Source: Earliella scabrosa (taxonomy: Eukaryota > Basidiomycota > Agaricomycetes > Polyporales > Polyporaceae). Taken from it: DNA of 64,000 nucleotides. Below, piece by piece: positions 34,695-45,398 of the stretch. The stretch's first letter is position 1. Each line of letters starts with the position of its first letter. The notes beneath the pieces were generated by a model. That model was not told the DNA's origin. It made no database searches and was given only the letters and a program-made list of their open reading frames with translations. A program made the translations under genes and the position numbers. Where the stretch lies: NCBI GenBank assembly GCA_022605405.1, contig JABYQQ010000007.1, positions 124,001-188,000 of the forward strand. The letters run 5' to 3'.

Positions 34695-37600
34695 GCGCGC
34701 CATCTCGCGGCGCTGAGGGCATTCCGCTTCCGTCCCAATCTTTACTTTACTTGGGCTCACGATTCATCGTCATCTGTACAACACCGAAGCGTCTCCGCCG
34801 TATGCGTTTATGCTACGCTCGCGCGCGTCCTCGTAACGCAACGCGGCGCTCGGAGGGGCTCCTTGCAAATGATAAGGACCAGATCGTGACCCGCACCGGT
34901 AGACAGATCCCCGTACGGTAGGTCCATTGCACAGGATACAAAGTAGCCTACTGCTCTAGATCTAAACTCTGGAGCATAGCGTCATGCGCATCCGCGCCGC
35001 CGCCCGGGTCGGACATTGCTTTCGGCACACTCACCTCCGCGCGCGCGCGGACGCTATTGAGATTCTGGAAATTCACGTTGAACTCTTGAGCGTGAGGTAC
35101 GGTATGTACGTACTCGGGTGCCTGGGCTACGTACATGGATGCGTACGTACAGTCCGCGACGCCGCGCAGCTGGCAGGCGACTCTGACGCTGAGCGCTGTG
35201 GTCAGAGGAGGTCACCGGAAAGTCCTGATGTCCGCTGCTGTGAATGAGGTCCGCTCCGTACGGGGTGGACCCTGCCTGTCTGTCCTGTTTCGGCACACAT
35301 GCGAGGGAAGCGTTGCACACCGGACTAGGCCGGGACAACACGGCCCGCCATGCATGCACAAGGACGGGCACAAAGATTGGTAACGCTCCGCCCGCGAAGG
35401 GGCAGGGTCCGGGGAGCGTGGACATGTCGATATCCCAGGGAATGGGCCTTGAAGCTTGAGGCTGGGATCGAGCTTGAGCTTATTCCCTCGCACACGTACC
35501 CGGACTTGAGGTGTGCGCAAGAGGACGTCCGACGTCACGCCCGAGCATATCGCGGGAGCCTCGCCGTCTCCTCTGGGTGATCGTCCTCCGAGTCATTGTC
35601 GCGTGACATGCGGCTCGTCTGCGCACACTTGAGCGTATGGAACGCACGGAAAGTACTGGGCGCACATGATGTGGGCGAATGAGCCAACGTTGCAACTTGC
35701 ACTGAGCTCGTGCGCCGTGAGCCGAAGCTTCTGCAGTTCGGGATTTCGTGATGGGCCTCATGGTGGCTGTCCGAGAGCGTAACTACTAAGTCCGTTGCTC
35801 TGTTAGCGTCGGCCTGGGAGGGTGCCTGCCCATCCGCGCTCACGCGGGATGGCGGCGCATCTCAGCCGATGGATGCAATGCGAAGGTTCGCTCCCCGTTT
35901 TTGATATTAGGTTCCCGTGTACGTCGAGAGCATCCTTGACCCGTCCTAAAGTCGCCGCAGAGTTCTGGACCGAAGCATGCGTTCAGCGATCGAGGCGCGG
36001 GCCGGGACGTTGAGTGACGTGTGTTCGCGTTCGAATTCGTGGCCGCAGTTTTAGTTGACTACGGGTGAGATTCTGTGGTTGGAAAGTTGGGAACGGGGTC
36101 ATATGCGGCAACGGGCAGTCAGCGAAGGCTGGGAGGAGAGTTAGGAACCGTATGGGCCCGAAGCCCTCGAGCGGAATGCCGTAAGACTGGCCTTTCTTTA
36201 CCTGCCAGCAGGGCGGTTCTTCTTGTAGAGTCTTCGCCTGTCCGAGGGAAACGAATGCACCGAAAGGGAGCTTGGCCAAGCAGTCTCAGCGCCGCGCTCC
36301 TCCATCTCACAGCGACAGAAGTCTTCAAGACCTCCGATGCGGAAGGGTACCTGGGTCGGAGAACGAACCTACTCGCCTGCTGATAGGACTAGTTGAGCGC
36401 CATCTCGAATAAGCATAGTCGGTAGTATACCTTGCTCCTGCTATTCACCGCTCCAGCGCATCCCGGAGCGCAGCGGCCATGCATGTGCATCCTGGGCGCG
36501 CACGACGTCTGATATTGCACTCTGTCAAGGAGGCGTCGCGCCCGCCACAGAAGCTCCCGGCGGCCACGGCGGCGACGACTCGGAACTTCCGCGTATGGCT
36601 CGGAGACCCTGAAGTGCGCCCTCGCCCAGTCAGTCAGTCCCATCCCGACCGCATGATATGTGCATACACGGTCTCACGCCCAGGCACCGGCCGCGAGCGG
36701 ATTCCATAACCTTGTCGTCGGAATGGGAAAGTCCGGTCCCAGTGCCGCACGCCCCGCACGTCACTCGCGCAGGCTGCGGCGGAGAGAAACTTGGGTAGAC
36801 TTCGACTTGGGCTTCGGCTTCGACTTCGCAGATAGATGCGGCGGCAGCGGTGGGAGGGCGGCCGTTGGGTTGCTGATGTCGCCGTCAGTGTCACCGGAGC
36901 ATCTGGGCAAGGGGCAAGAACGGAGAAGTTGGGTCCGGCTGAGACGCGGACGGGCGTGTCCGTGCGGTGCTGACGGACAACACTAATCCTGGTCCGCGGG
37001 CGTGCCTCCGCGCTTCGTTTACGACTTCGGCGCGCCTGGATGGTGCTGATGTTCCGATGTGATTGAACGGTGCCTCCTGTCTGGACGACCAAAGTTCTGC
37101 TTCGGCGGAGATGTCGTACGCTGTATAGCGCAGTATTCCGTCGGATTGGTAGACTCATATGATGCTAATGCAATATGCTACAGGAGACAATGATAATGGC
37201 TGCCGTCAGGAAAAAGAGCTATCCATGCACAGGTACGGAACTCACCGGGATTCTGGAGTGGGAAGTATGTCAGCTTTCTGGAGGGACAGGGCCATAAGGA
37301 GGGCATATAACTGGCTTGACATTCGAGTCGTCTAGGAACCTGCGCGATATAGGGCATGACTGAAAGATCGAGTTGGGTGGGGGTGTCGGGGAGTACCAAA
37401 TATTAGGTCATTCCACTGCTTGAGAGCTACAGTCACTTACAGTCAGCACCACTACATGGAGTGCAGATGTACCAAGCTCATTTGTGTCTTCCTAACGTGA
37501 GCAAGTCGTCACTCCCAAGTTCATGTTGGACTAGTTCGGAGCATGCCCTTGCTCCCGCGCTTGCGCGGCAGCGCACCCGCGGAGCACGAAAATTCCTTCG

Positions 37601-38384
37601 GAGCTTGAGAAGGCGGCTTGGGGGTCGCTGCATTCTCAACTCCGCCCAGTTTTCTGTGCTCCGCACTGGCATATTTACGAACAAGCGCCGAAGCAGCGGC
37701 TTGAATCCATCTGAATCCACTCGACAATGAAGCGTGTGCCCGATCGCTGACACTAGATGTATCGGTAGCACGTAGCAAGCAGCGTCTACATAGCTCCTGG
37801 ATCCGGCGTATAGGTGAGTGGTTGACTTCGAATTGCGATGACCTCCATCATGAGCCACGCACTGTAGTGCATGCATCCGTGATCCTCAAAACGAATATGC
37901 TCGGTGCACCAGTTACTGCCAGGCCTCTAGCCGCCATTGTCAATTCGTCCGACGTTTCGACCTGCTCCGTATCATCTTGGCGACGGTGGAAATCCACCAA
38001 CACCACCCTTTCGCGCGCCACCTGACTCTGGCAGCATGGTCGTCAAGCATATGATATGTACAGCGATTCCACCAAAACGAGATTGTGTTCTGGTACAGGC
38101 GAACGACGGCACGTGAAGTATCACGGACTCTAGTATGGGAAATGCATGACGATGGCGCCAGTGAGTTGTCTCTGTATCTGATTCTGATGAGCGGTCGGGA
38201 TCTTGAAGTCTTCCATACCGGATACAATGTACCATAGCGCTACCATCCAATCATGGTGACAGCGTGGCAGCACTTAATCTGAATACACAGCCCGAGGCTA
38301 TGTACAGATATTAGTGGTACCTTTATACGTGTCTATCACCCACTATTCCTTCAACTTGAAGCTCCGGTTCCCGACCCTGCTCTC
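34695..38384. other. Gene-poor stretch, 3.7 kb
   Basis: This is the longest stretch without a recognised gene. Open frames of up to 174 codons (36634-37158, minus) are arginine/serine-rich and look random. A minus-strand frame around 35983-36279 has a more protein-like composition (GQSYGIPLEGFGPIRFL) but no known family and no exon partners. No terminal repeats or transposase motifs were seen. The right end holds the promoter of the gene at 38385. Confidence 0.45.
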
Positions 38385-39822
38385 ATGTCCGCACCATGGA
38401 ACATCTACGCAAAGGAGCTCATGCCATTGGGGTATGGCCATCCACTATGGGGGCCGGAGCCGTGCTCGGACTTTGGAGAGGTACGCCTCGGCGATGTGGG
38501 CTACCTCTTTGAAGGCCAGTTTCAGCTCCTCTTCAACGCGATGCATCCTGAGGACGACCCTATGAATGCCCGCCGCGGTGTCCCCATCGACTTTCAAATG
38601 TTCACTCCGCCTAGCGATTCAATCGCTTACCAGCCGAGCAAAATCACACAGCCCGAATTGCGAAGCAGGAGCATTCAAGAGATCCACGTATCAGGTGGAC
38701 TATCAAGCGGAAGGTGAGCGTCTAATGGACTTGGAATTCGGAATGTACTGAGCGAAAAGACTGAACAGTGACGCAGCAGCATCGGTTGCCGGCTCTGTGT
38801 CATATCAATGTAACAAACATTCCGGGGCGCTTCTGATACTGAAGCATCACGGGCACAAGGCATCACTCCGTTGCGTGCGGCTCATTCGAGAGTATATGCG
38901 GGAACATATCAATAGCTGGTATGACTTCGCAAACCAACAACTCGGCATTGGTCTGGAGGTGGAAGACATCATCTTTGTCTCAGGATTCATCAAGACCAGT
39001 ACCTGGGCCGAGGCTACGTTTTGCAATTGTCGAACGAACGCGGAACTACACATCAACGTTGGTGCCCCGGTACTTCCAGTCTCTGGAGAGTTCAGCGCGT
39101 CGATGAGCCAAGATTCAAAGGCTTTGGTGTTCACTCGGTGGGGTCCTGTGAGCCAGACCAACTTAGAGACCCACGATCAATGCATATTCCTGAACTACCT
39201 GAAGATCAAGCGCCGAATTCTCACTGTATCAGTCTTCCGAGCGGTTGCTGGTCCTCACAACCTACCAGAGGTATCTGGTCAAGAAAGGGAGGCGGACCTA
39301 GCATATCAACTCAGCGACGCAAGATCCTCTGATGGACTGGTACGTTTGAGTCGACTCGCCCTTTCCGAGTCTCATACCGTGCCATGACCCTGTAGCATCA
39401 GCGTTGGAGAGCCGTCGACTGGATTCTAGATTATATACTACAGGTGAGGGTATCAAAAATTGCCCTGCCCGTTCCTGATATAATCTCATTGACATACTTT
39501 TCCCAAGAACTCCGCTGCCGAGTATGCCTGTGTCTCGGACGAGGACATGGCGATGTTTCTCCAGGTCATATCAATAATACTCATCATGCGGATTAACACT
39601 AATATGCCTATATACATCGCTAGAACGGCGATGTTCCTGAGCACCCGGATATCATAATCAACTCTCGACGTCCTGACATGCAAATTGAGGTTGATGAACA
39701 AGGCGGTAAGTAGCTCATGTGCATTGATCAATTACACTGCAGCTCATATTCCATCTTCCCTACCAGTCGGAATCGTCAAAGCACTGCCACGAGGAGATGA
39801 GAGGTCTAGCTCGCCCTTGTTG
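38385..39822 (+). CDS. Agaricomycete-specific protein of unknown function, fused in frame to G-alpha copy C
   Basis: Exons read 38385-38713, 38769-39339, 39396-39443, 39508-39564, 39624-39705 and 39767 onwards, all in phase. The protein starts MSAPWNIYAKELMPLGYGHP with LWGPEP and GEVRLGDVGYLFEGQFQLL, the opening of a very common Agaricomycete family without known function. Family segments continue: GALLILKHHGHKASLRCVRL, WYDFANQQLGIGLEVEDIIF, VSGFIKTSTWAEATF, a WILDYIL helix, and the closing motif IEVDEQGVG. Family members, as I recall them, end shortly after this VDE-x-GVG motif. Here there is no stop: the frame continues IVKALPRGDERSSSPLL and enters G-alpha sequence at DPFSAALHPPP. The donor at 40031 then belongs to the G-alpha exon. 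Six exons give 450 open codons up to that point. The original tail may have been cut off by the insertion. Confidence 0.75.
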
Positions 39823-42434
39823 GACCCCTTCTCCGCGGCGCTCCATCCCCCGCCAAATGAGACCCGCGAACAGCGCCGGCAACGTCTGCGCGCCGAGGAG
39901 GAGGCCCGCAAGCGCAGCGAAAACATTGATGCCATGCTCAACCACGATCGCAAGCGCAACGCTCGCAAGAAGACCGTCAAGGTCCTTCTTCTCGGCCAAA
40001 GCGAGAGCGGAAAGAGCACGACCCTCAAACGTGAGTTCTCTTGCCATTGTATATACCCCAACTCCCGCCCGAGGGCGTATCGGCGCATACCGTTCTACTT
40101 ATCGTGTCGCGATCTCTGTCAAATTGGAGTCGCAGTCACTCGGGTGCTTGTGCAGGGAACACTGAATGCGCCCTATACCAGGGTCGTAGGCGCCTAATGT
40201 CGGTCGACCTTGAGATATCGCTGGGCCGCCTATCCGTCCATCATTCCGCGAAATATGCGTTGCTCCATGGACCATGCTCATGCCACACAAGCGCCTGTCC
40301 CCGATTGATAGTGTGGTCCGCACCATGTCGCATGTTCTGCAGCGGTGCCATTATGCATCCGTCGCGACAGGTTGTTCGGGGACTGACGATCTTCTTCCAG
40401 AGTTCAAGCTATTGCACAACCCCGCTGCCTTTCACAAGGAACGAATAGCATGGCGCTTCGTTATCTACCTCAACCTTGTCCGCTCCATCCGCCGGTACGC
40501 TCGCTCGGTTGCTTCAGTCTGCCACCGTTGCCATCTCTGACCCTCCTCCTATGCTTGTCTCTCACACGGCCCACCCGCAACATCCTCGAAGCCATCTTGC
40601 CCGATGACAACTCTACTCTCGAGGACGAGGACTTTGGCGACTTCGTTGAGACCGCCTCCATCATCGTCACCGATAAGCCAGCCTCATCGCCATCCTCACA
40701 GCCCAATTATGAGCAGTACCTCCAACGACTAACACCGTTAATGGAGCTCGAGCAGCGCCTCATCCAGGTCCTGTCCGATCCCGAGGACGACGGCGAGCGA
40801 GAAGCCACTCACCTCCCCGACAACGACAACTACGGCTCCTACGCCGCCGCCTCCGCCTCCCCATCATCATCATCCTCGCCCCACCGCCCGCCACGTATCA
40901 TGATCCCTCCCGCGTCTGCGTCATACCCGTCCGCACAGCACAGCGCGAGCCTGACATCGCCTCGGTCCCCAACTTCGCCGACGACGAGCATCGTGAGCAG
41001 CACGCACGAGCTCACGATCCGGACGGGCCTGAACTGGAAGAAGTATTTTGGGCTGAGCAAGATCCAGAGCCCGAAGAGCGCAGACTCGGAGGGCGAGCTG
41101 ATGGGGTGGTGGGAAGACCCCGACGACCCGGTGCACACGCTGAACCGGTGCGCACCGGTGATGAACGAGCTGTGGAGGGACCCGAATGTTCGAGCGACGC
41201 TCCACGAGAAGCGAATACGGCTCGAGGAGAGCAGCGGCTTGTGAGTGTTTCTCTCCTTTCGTCGCTGTACGACTGTCATAGTCCGCGGACGCGTCTTGCA
41301 CGCGAGGCCCCCGGCCGTCCGATGTTGGCGGAACGAGAAGAGAGGAGGCTGACTCACCCCTGCATCGAAACAGCTACCTGGACGAGATCGATCGAGTAAC
41401 GGCCAAGACGTATCTCCCGACAAACGGTCAGTGACTTGTTGCTCCGTGTGTCTCAACCCGGGGGCCTCCACTGGCTCACCATGATCGCGCGCGGCAGATG
41501 ACGTACTCAGGGCGTGGCTGAAGACGACGGGCGTTGTCGAGCACAAGTTCACGCTCCCGAAGAACACTGAGTACCGCGGGATCGAGTGGGCCATTTACGA
41601 TGTCGGCGGGGGGTGGAACCAGCGCCAAGCGTGGGTGCCGTACTTTGATGACGGTGTGTAGTATCCACTCCGTCCCTCGCGGGAAAGCTCACGCAGGCAA
41701 TCACAGTCAACGCCATAGTATTCCACGTGCCGATAAGTGCGTTCGACCAGAAGTGCGCCGAGGTGCGCATCTAGTCAAGTTGGTGTGTCGCGTCACTGCT
41801 GACATGGACGGACGGTGGAAGCACAAGACAAGCACGTGAACCGGCTGGAGGACTCGTTCATGCTGTGGAAGTCGGTGGTCGAGAACAAGCTGCTGCAGAA
41901 CGTTGATATTGTGCTGTTATTGAACAAGTGCGACCTGCTCAAGACGAAGCTCGAGAGCGGTGTGCGGCTGAATGACTACATGCCGTCGTACAACCATGCG
42001 AACGACTACGAGACCATCTCGCAATGTGCGTCTCGCCTTCCTCCTTCCCCCGACTTATCTTCCTCGCTTTTTTGGTTCCTCTTGTTGATGTGATCGTGGG
42101 GCACGCGCGCAGACTTCCGAAACCGCTTTGGCGCGATGCACCAGCAGCTAAGCGCGAACAAGTCGCGGGAACTGTTCAGTACGTCTCTCAGTCGTTTTTC
42201 GCCTTTTTCTTTGGCTCCGAGAGGGAGTGATGCTGAGATTGAGCCGGATAGTCCACTTGACATCTATCACCAATACCCGGAGGACGCACATGATTCTTTC
42301 CAATGGTGCGTCTCCCTGCTTTCCCTCCGGGTAGCCGATACTGACTCGCTGACGCCCGGGGTTCGCCCGTCTATGCTTGTTCAGTGCGGGACATCATTCT
42401 TACCGGGAACATAAAGTCGACTCCATTGTCATGA
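39823..42434 (+). pseudogene. G-protein alpha subunit, copy C, decayed duplicate of copy B
   Basis: Exons match copy B in the same order: DPFSAALHPPPNETREQ, LLLGQSESGKSTTLK, QFKLLHNPAAFHKERIAW, NILEAILPDDNSTLED, WWEDPDDPVHTLNRC, DDVLRAWLKTTGVVEHKF, DVGGGWNQRQAW, NAIVFHVPISAFDQ, LLLNKCDLLKTKLESG, TSITNT and the end GNIKSTPLS. Homology to copy B starts only at its codon 15 or so, so the native start codon and promoter are missing. Two acceptor sites that are CAG in copy B are CAA here (before CATCCTCGAAG near 40590, and before GACAAGCACGTG near 41826). The nearest replacement AG at the second site gives an immediate TGA. The arginine finger is tryptophan, and the DVGGQ glutamine is glycine followed by Trp instead of Arg. 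Most likely a pseudogene; only its first exon could be expressed, as a fusion. Confidence 0.85.
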
Positions 42435-43133
42435 TGTACCCACGCCTCTGCCTGTTTTGCGTACGGCTCTCATTGCCCGGTGAGAACGGTGGCAGAGGGA
42501 GGGCCCGCGGTGTGAACTGGATTGGGTCCACGCCGTGAAGGTATCTGTCCTTGATCCATCATTCCGACTTCAGCTGGGTTTGTATCCTCACCATCGTCCT
42601 TGTGCTTTTTTCGCCGTTACGTGGATGGTGTATCCATGCTCAAGCCTTTGCCGTCGCACCCTCTGCTGCTTCGGTGCTCATCCTCTGCGCCTCCCATCGT
42701 TTCTCCTAGGCATGCTGAGCTGACGAGCTGTCCGTCTATCTACACAGTGGTTGCATTCGCTTGCCCGAACGAACCTACTGATACATTTCTGTATTCGTAC
42801 CAGGATCTCTGTTGTATCAATCCCAGTTGCACCTGCTCGTTCTTGGTTCTGCCTGCTCACCCCGGCTTCACATAATCACACTCAGTGGTCGCCATACGTC
42901 GACATCCGCACACCCTGCACCCACCAATACCGTATACGCCGACCTCCGCGCTCCGGTTCCAGCTATGATTGACCCAGATGAGGTCACGATATGAGGATGG
43001 GACATCCGGACAATCAACTTTGCGGGCACGTCAAAGCGCGGACCCGCTTTGACATCACGCACCGATATATCTACCGCCACCAGACAAGGAGCCCTTGAAT
43101 TCCCTTCCTTTCTTCTTCATCGAGACCAGCAAC
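42435..43133. other. Intergenic region between G-alpha copy C and the homeodomain gene
   Basis: Sequence after the copy C stop does not resemble that after the copy B stop, so the duplicated segment ends at or near 42434. The rest is presumed promoter of the homeodomain gene. No coding exon was found. Confidence 0.5.
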
Positions 43134-44450
43134 ATGGCAGCACCATACCCGACGGCGACGCGCGAAGGCGCGCACACCCAATCGCTCTTCGCACCCCGGA
43201 GGTATCCCGTCGTTCCCCAGACGCGCTGCGACGCCCCAGAGCACGCGCACAAGCTGCGCCACCTCCTCTCGCCACGTACGATCCCTGCCCCGCTGTACTT
43301 CAGGTCTGGAGGCGAAGGGTTCCCGATGGACGAGCTCCTCTCTCGTCCGCCGGAATACCTGCGCACGAGGGTTCCAGAGTACATGAGTATCAACTTGCAC
43401 TCGGCTGGGCTGCCGTATGTGCGGTTGAAGATCTACGTACGTGACGTTTTATCTGCTATTCGCAGAGTTGCGCGCTGACAGACTGGATGGGCTGGACTCG
43501 ACTTAAGTGGCCCGGTTACGAAGACCACGACTTTACGTACCAGATCTCGCTCTCGCGCCCCAACGGGGTGGCCTGTCAGGGCGAGTTTGCCATCGAGGTC
43601 GCTCGGGCGTACGATAAGTTTCTGAAGGTGCGCGTCGCTTCTTCAGGCACTTCTTCGATCTTGTTCTTATGTCGTATGTTAGGCTGCTGTCGACCTGTGG
43701 CCCTCATTGTCAAGCAAACACGAGCAGTGGCGGATCACCAAAAACGCACCGTTCACCGTGCGAGACCTCGGGCTGGTATCTGTCAAGCACATCGTCGGCG
43801 ACATCTTTCAGGCAGAGGTGGAGCTTCGACGCGCACCTAGCGCAGAACGACGCGTAGCTGTGGCGCCGGCCGGGCCACAGTGGCCCGCTGTTGAGCGAAT
43901 GCCGACAATGTCGACGTCCAGGCCCCAAGGTCAAATTCCAGATGGCGAGCTGGTGAGGCGGATGGACGCCTTGCGCATGTCGCCTCCGCCGCTCCTGGTG
44001 GCCGGACCTACGAGGAGTGTGCCCGTCGACTCGAGATCGACTATGAACGTCTTCAAATTGGATCCTGTGAGGCCCGTAGTGCCAACAGGTCCTGCAGTTT
44101 TGCGTCTCAACAACACCACTCGCCTGCAGCCGTCGGTGAGCACGCAGGCTAACGCACCTCGAGCCAACGAGGTGGAGCCGCGAGTGAGGCGGACGAGCAC
44201 GAACGGACCGACGGTCTTTGCGCAGTGGCAGCTGGACCTCCTCAATGAGGCTTATGAGCGACGGCCGTTCATCGAAGGCGCTGAACGCACTGCGCTAGCC
44301 AACAAATTGGGAGTGTCTGAGAAGGTCGTGAAGAATTGGTGAGTGTTCAACGTTCAACACGACGATTGGCGTCCCTTCACTGACGATGTGGGCAGGTTCC
44401 AGAATAAACGGTCTAGAATGACCGTCGCTACTTCGTCTACGAGAGGGTGA
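43134..44450 (+). CDS. Homeodomain protein with an N-terminal WPGY-type domain
   Basis: Four exons from the ATG at 43134 (MAAPYPTATREGAHTQSLFA). The first 170 residues include SINLHSAGLPYVRLKIY|WPG, YEDHDFTYQISL, VACQGEFAIEVARAYDKFLK, and WRITKNAPFTVRDLGLVSVK. They resemble the WPGY-containing domain of many Agaricomycete proteins of unknown function. A proline-rich linker follows. The C-terminus is a homeodomain: FAQWQLDLLNEAYERRPFIE, then RTALANKLGVSEKVVKNWF and QNKRSRM. The recognition helix WFQNKRSR is complete only when the last intron, which splits the Trp codon, is removed. Homeodomains bind DNA as transcription factors in the nucleus. The single gene, with no HD partner and no flanking MIP gene here, argues against the A mating-type locus. 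It ends ATSSTRG soon after the domain. Confidence 0.82.
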
Positions 44451-45398
44451 GCAGGCACGGTCAAATATTTAGAAGATGGCAAGTACGTTACCATATCTCG
44501 TAGGTAATCGGATGCACCTATGTACACGCGAGGTTTGCAAGATTGCATGATGGGTTCCCGTCATGTCAAGTCTTGATCGATGAATCGACTATCTCGACAC
44601 AGTTACATGTCGATGCTGTGCCTTCTTCCGATTCCCCGCAAAGTGCCATCATAAAAAGTCCCGAGCCTTGGCTGAGGCTTGCATGCCTATTACTCCCAAA
44701 TGCCGCAGCGCTGCGATCCGTCAACATGAGTGCTAGACGTTGCCGGAAATCGGACGTTACGTTTGAGCTAGCTTGATGGGGCATTGACTTGGTGTTTTAT
44801 GGCCTCGCACGGCATCGACTCTGGCTTCGGCCAACAGTACGTGATCCCTGTGCGCGGTGAGCGTGAGTGTCAGAATGACAATGATGTGGCGGTGGAAAGC
44901 CGAGCGCAGCCGAGTTGAGATGTTTGGCCATAGATAGACGCTTGCATCAAAGGGCGTCTATCTAATCTACCGGCGCTGCGATTGGCCGCCGGCGCAAAAT
45001 GGCAGTTTCTGTCATCGCGACCACGCTCCACAACGCCACGGCAACGTCCTCCGCAGGGCGCAAATGGGTATACCTTCATCCCTGTCTCCCATGTCTGGCT
45101 CGGGTCTCGTTCACGAACATGCTCTGGACTGGAGAGTGGGAAGCCGCGGCCGAGAGCGTGGATCTGGAATCAGGAAATAGCGGTGCGGCGAACAGAGGTG
45201 TGCACCTCGTCATCATTTTGAGACGAGCACCTGGACGACCATCAGTCTTGAGTTCGCACCGAATACGGACGCCTGGGACATATCAGGTGCCGTCCCGCCT
45301 CTCCGAGGCCTCGCACCCTGCGTCCCCGCCCACACGCATCGTGCGTTCCGCTTTCCTCTCTTTTCGTTTCTCTCTTTTCTCTTTTCTTTTTGTGAGCC
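44451..45398. other. Intergenic region upstream of the mucin-like gene
   Basis: No gene recognised. The last 60 bases before the ATG at 45399 are a strong CT tract (TTTCTCTCTTTTCTCTTTTC type), a common fungal core-promoter or leader feature. A plus-strand frame at 44999-45460 has no known domain. Confidence 0.5.

Noticed and set aside
36634..37158. A 174-codon minus-strand frame in the gene-poor stretch
   Set aside because: Arginine/serine-rich with no family resemblance, no exon partners and no TATA or leader features.
39685..39766. A separate start for G-alpha copy C at 39685
   Set aside because: The codon is TTG, not ATG, and the segment contains an intron in the frame of the upstream gene. 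Reading through from 38385 explains it better.
40000..42000. RIP mutation as the cause of decay of G-alpha copy C
   Set aside because: The two G-to-A acceptor changes correspond to C followed by T on the other strand, not the CpA or CpG contexts usual for RIP, and most of the copy remains highly similar to copy B.
43134..44450. A mating-type locus
   Set aside because: Only one homeodomain gene is present, with no divergent HD partner and no mitochondrial intermediate peptidase gene nearby.
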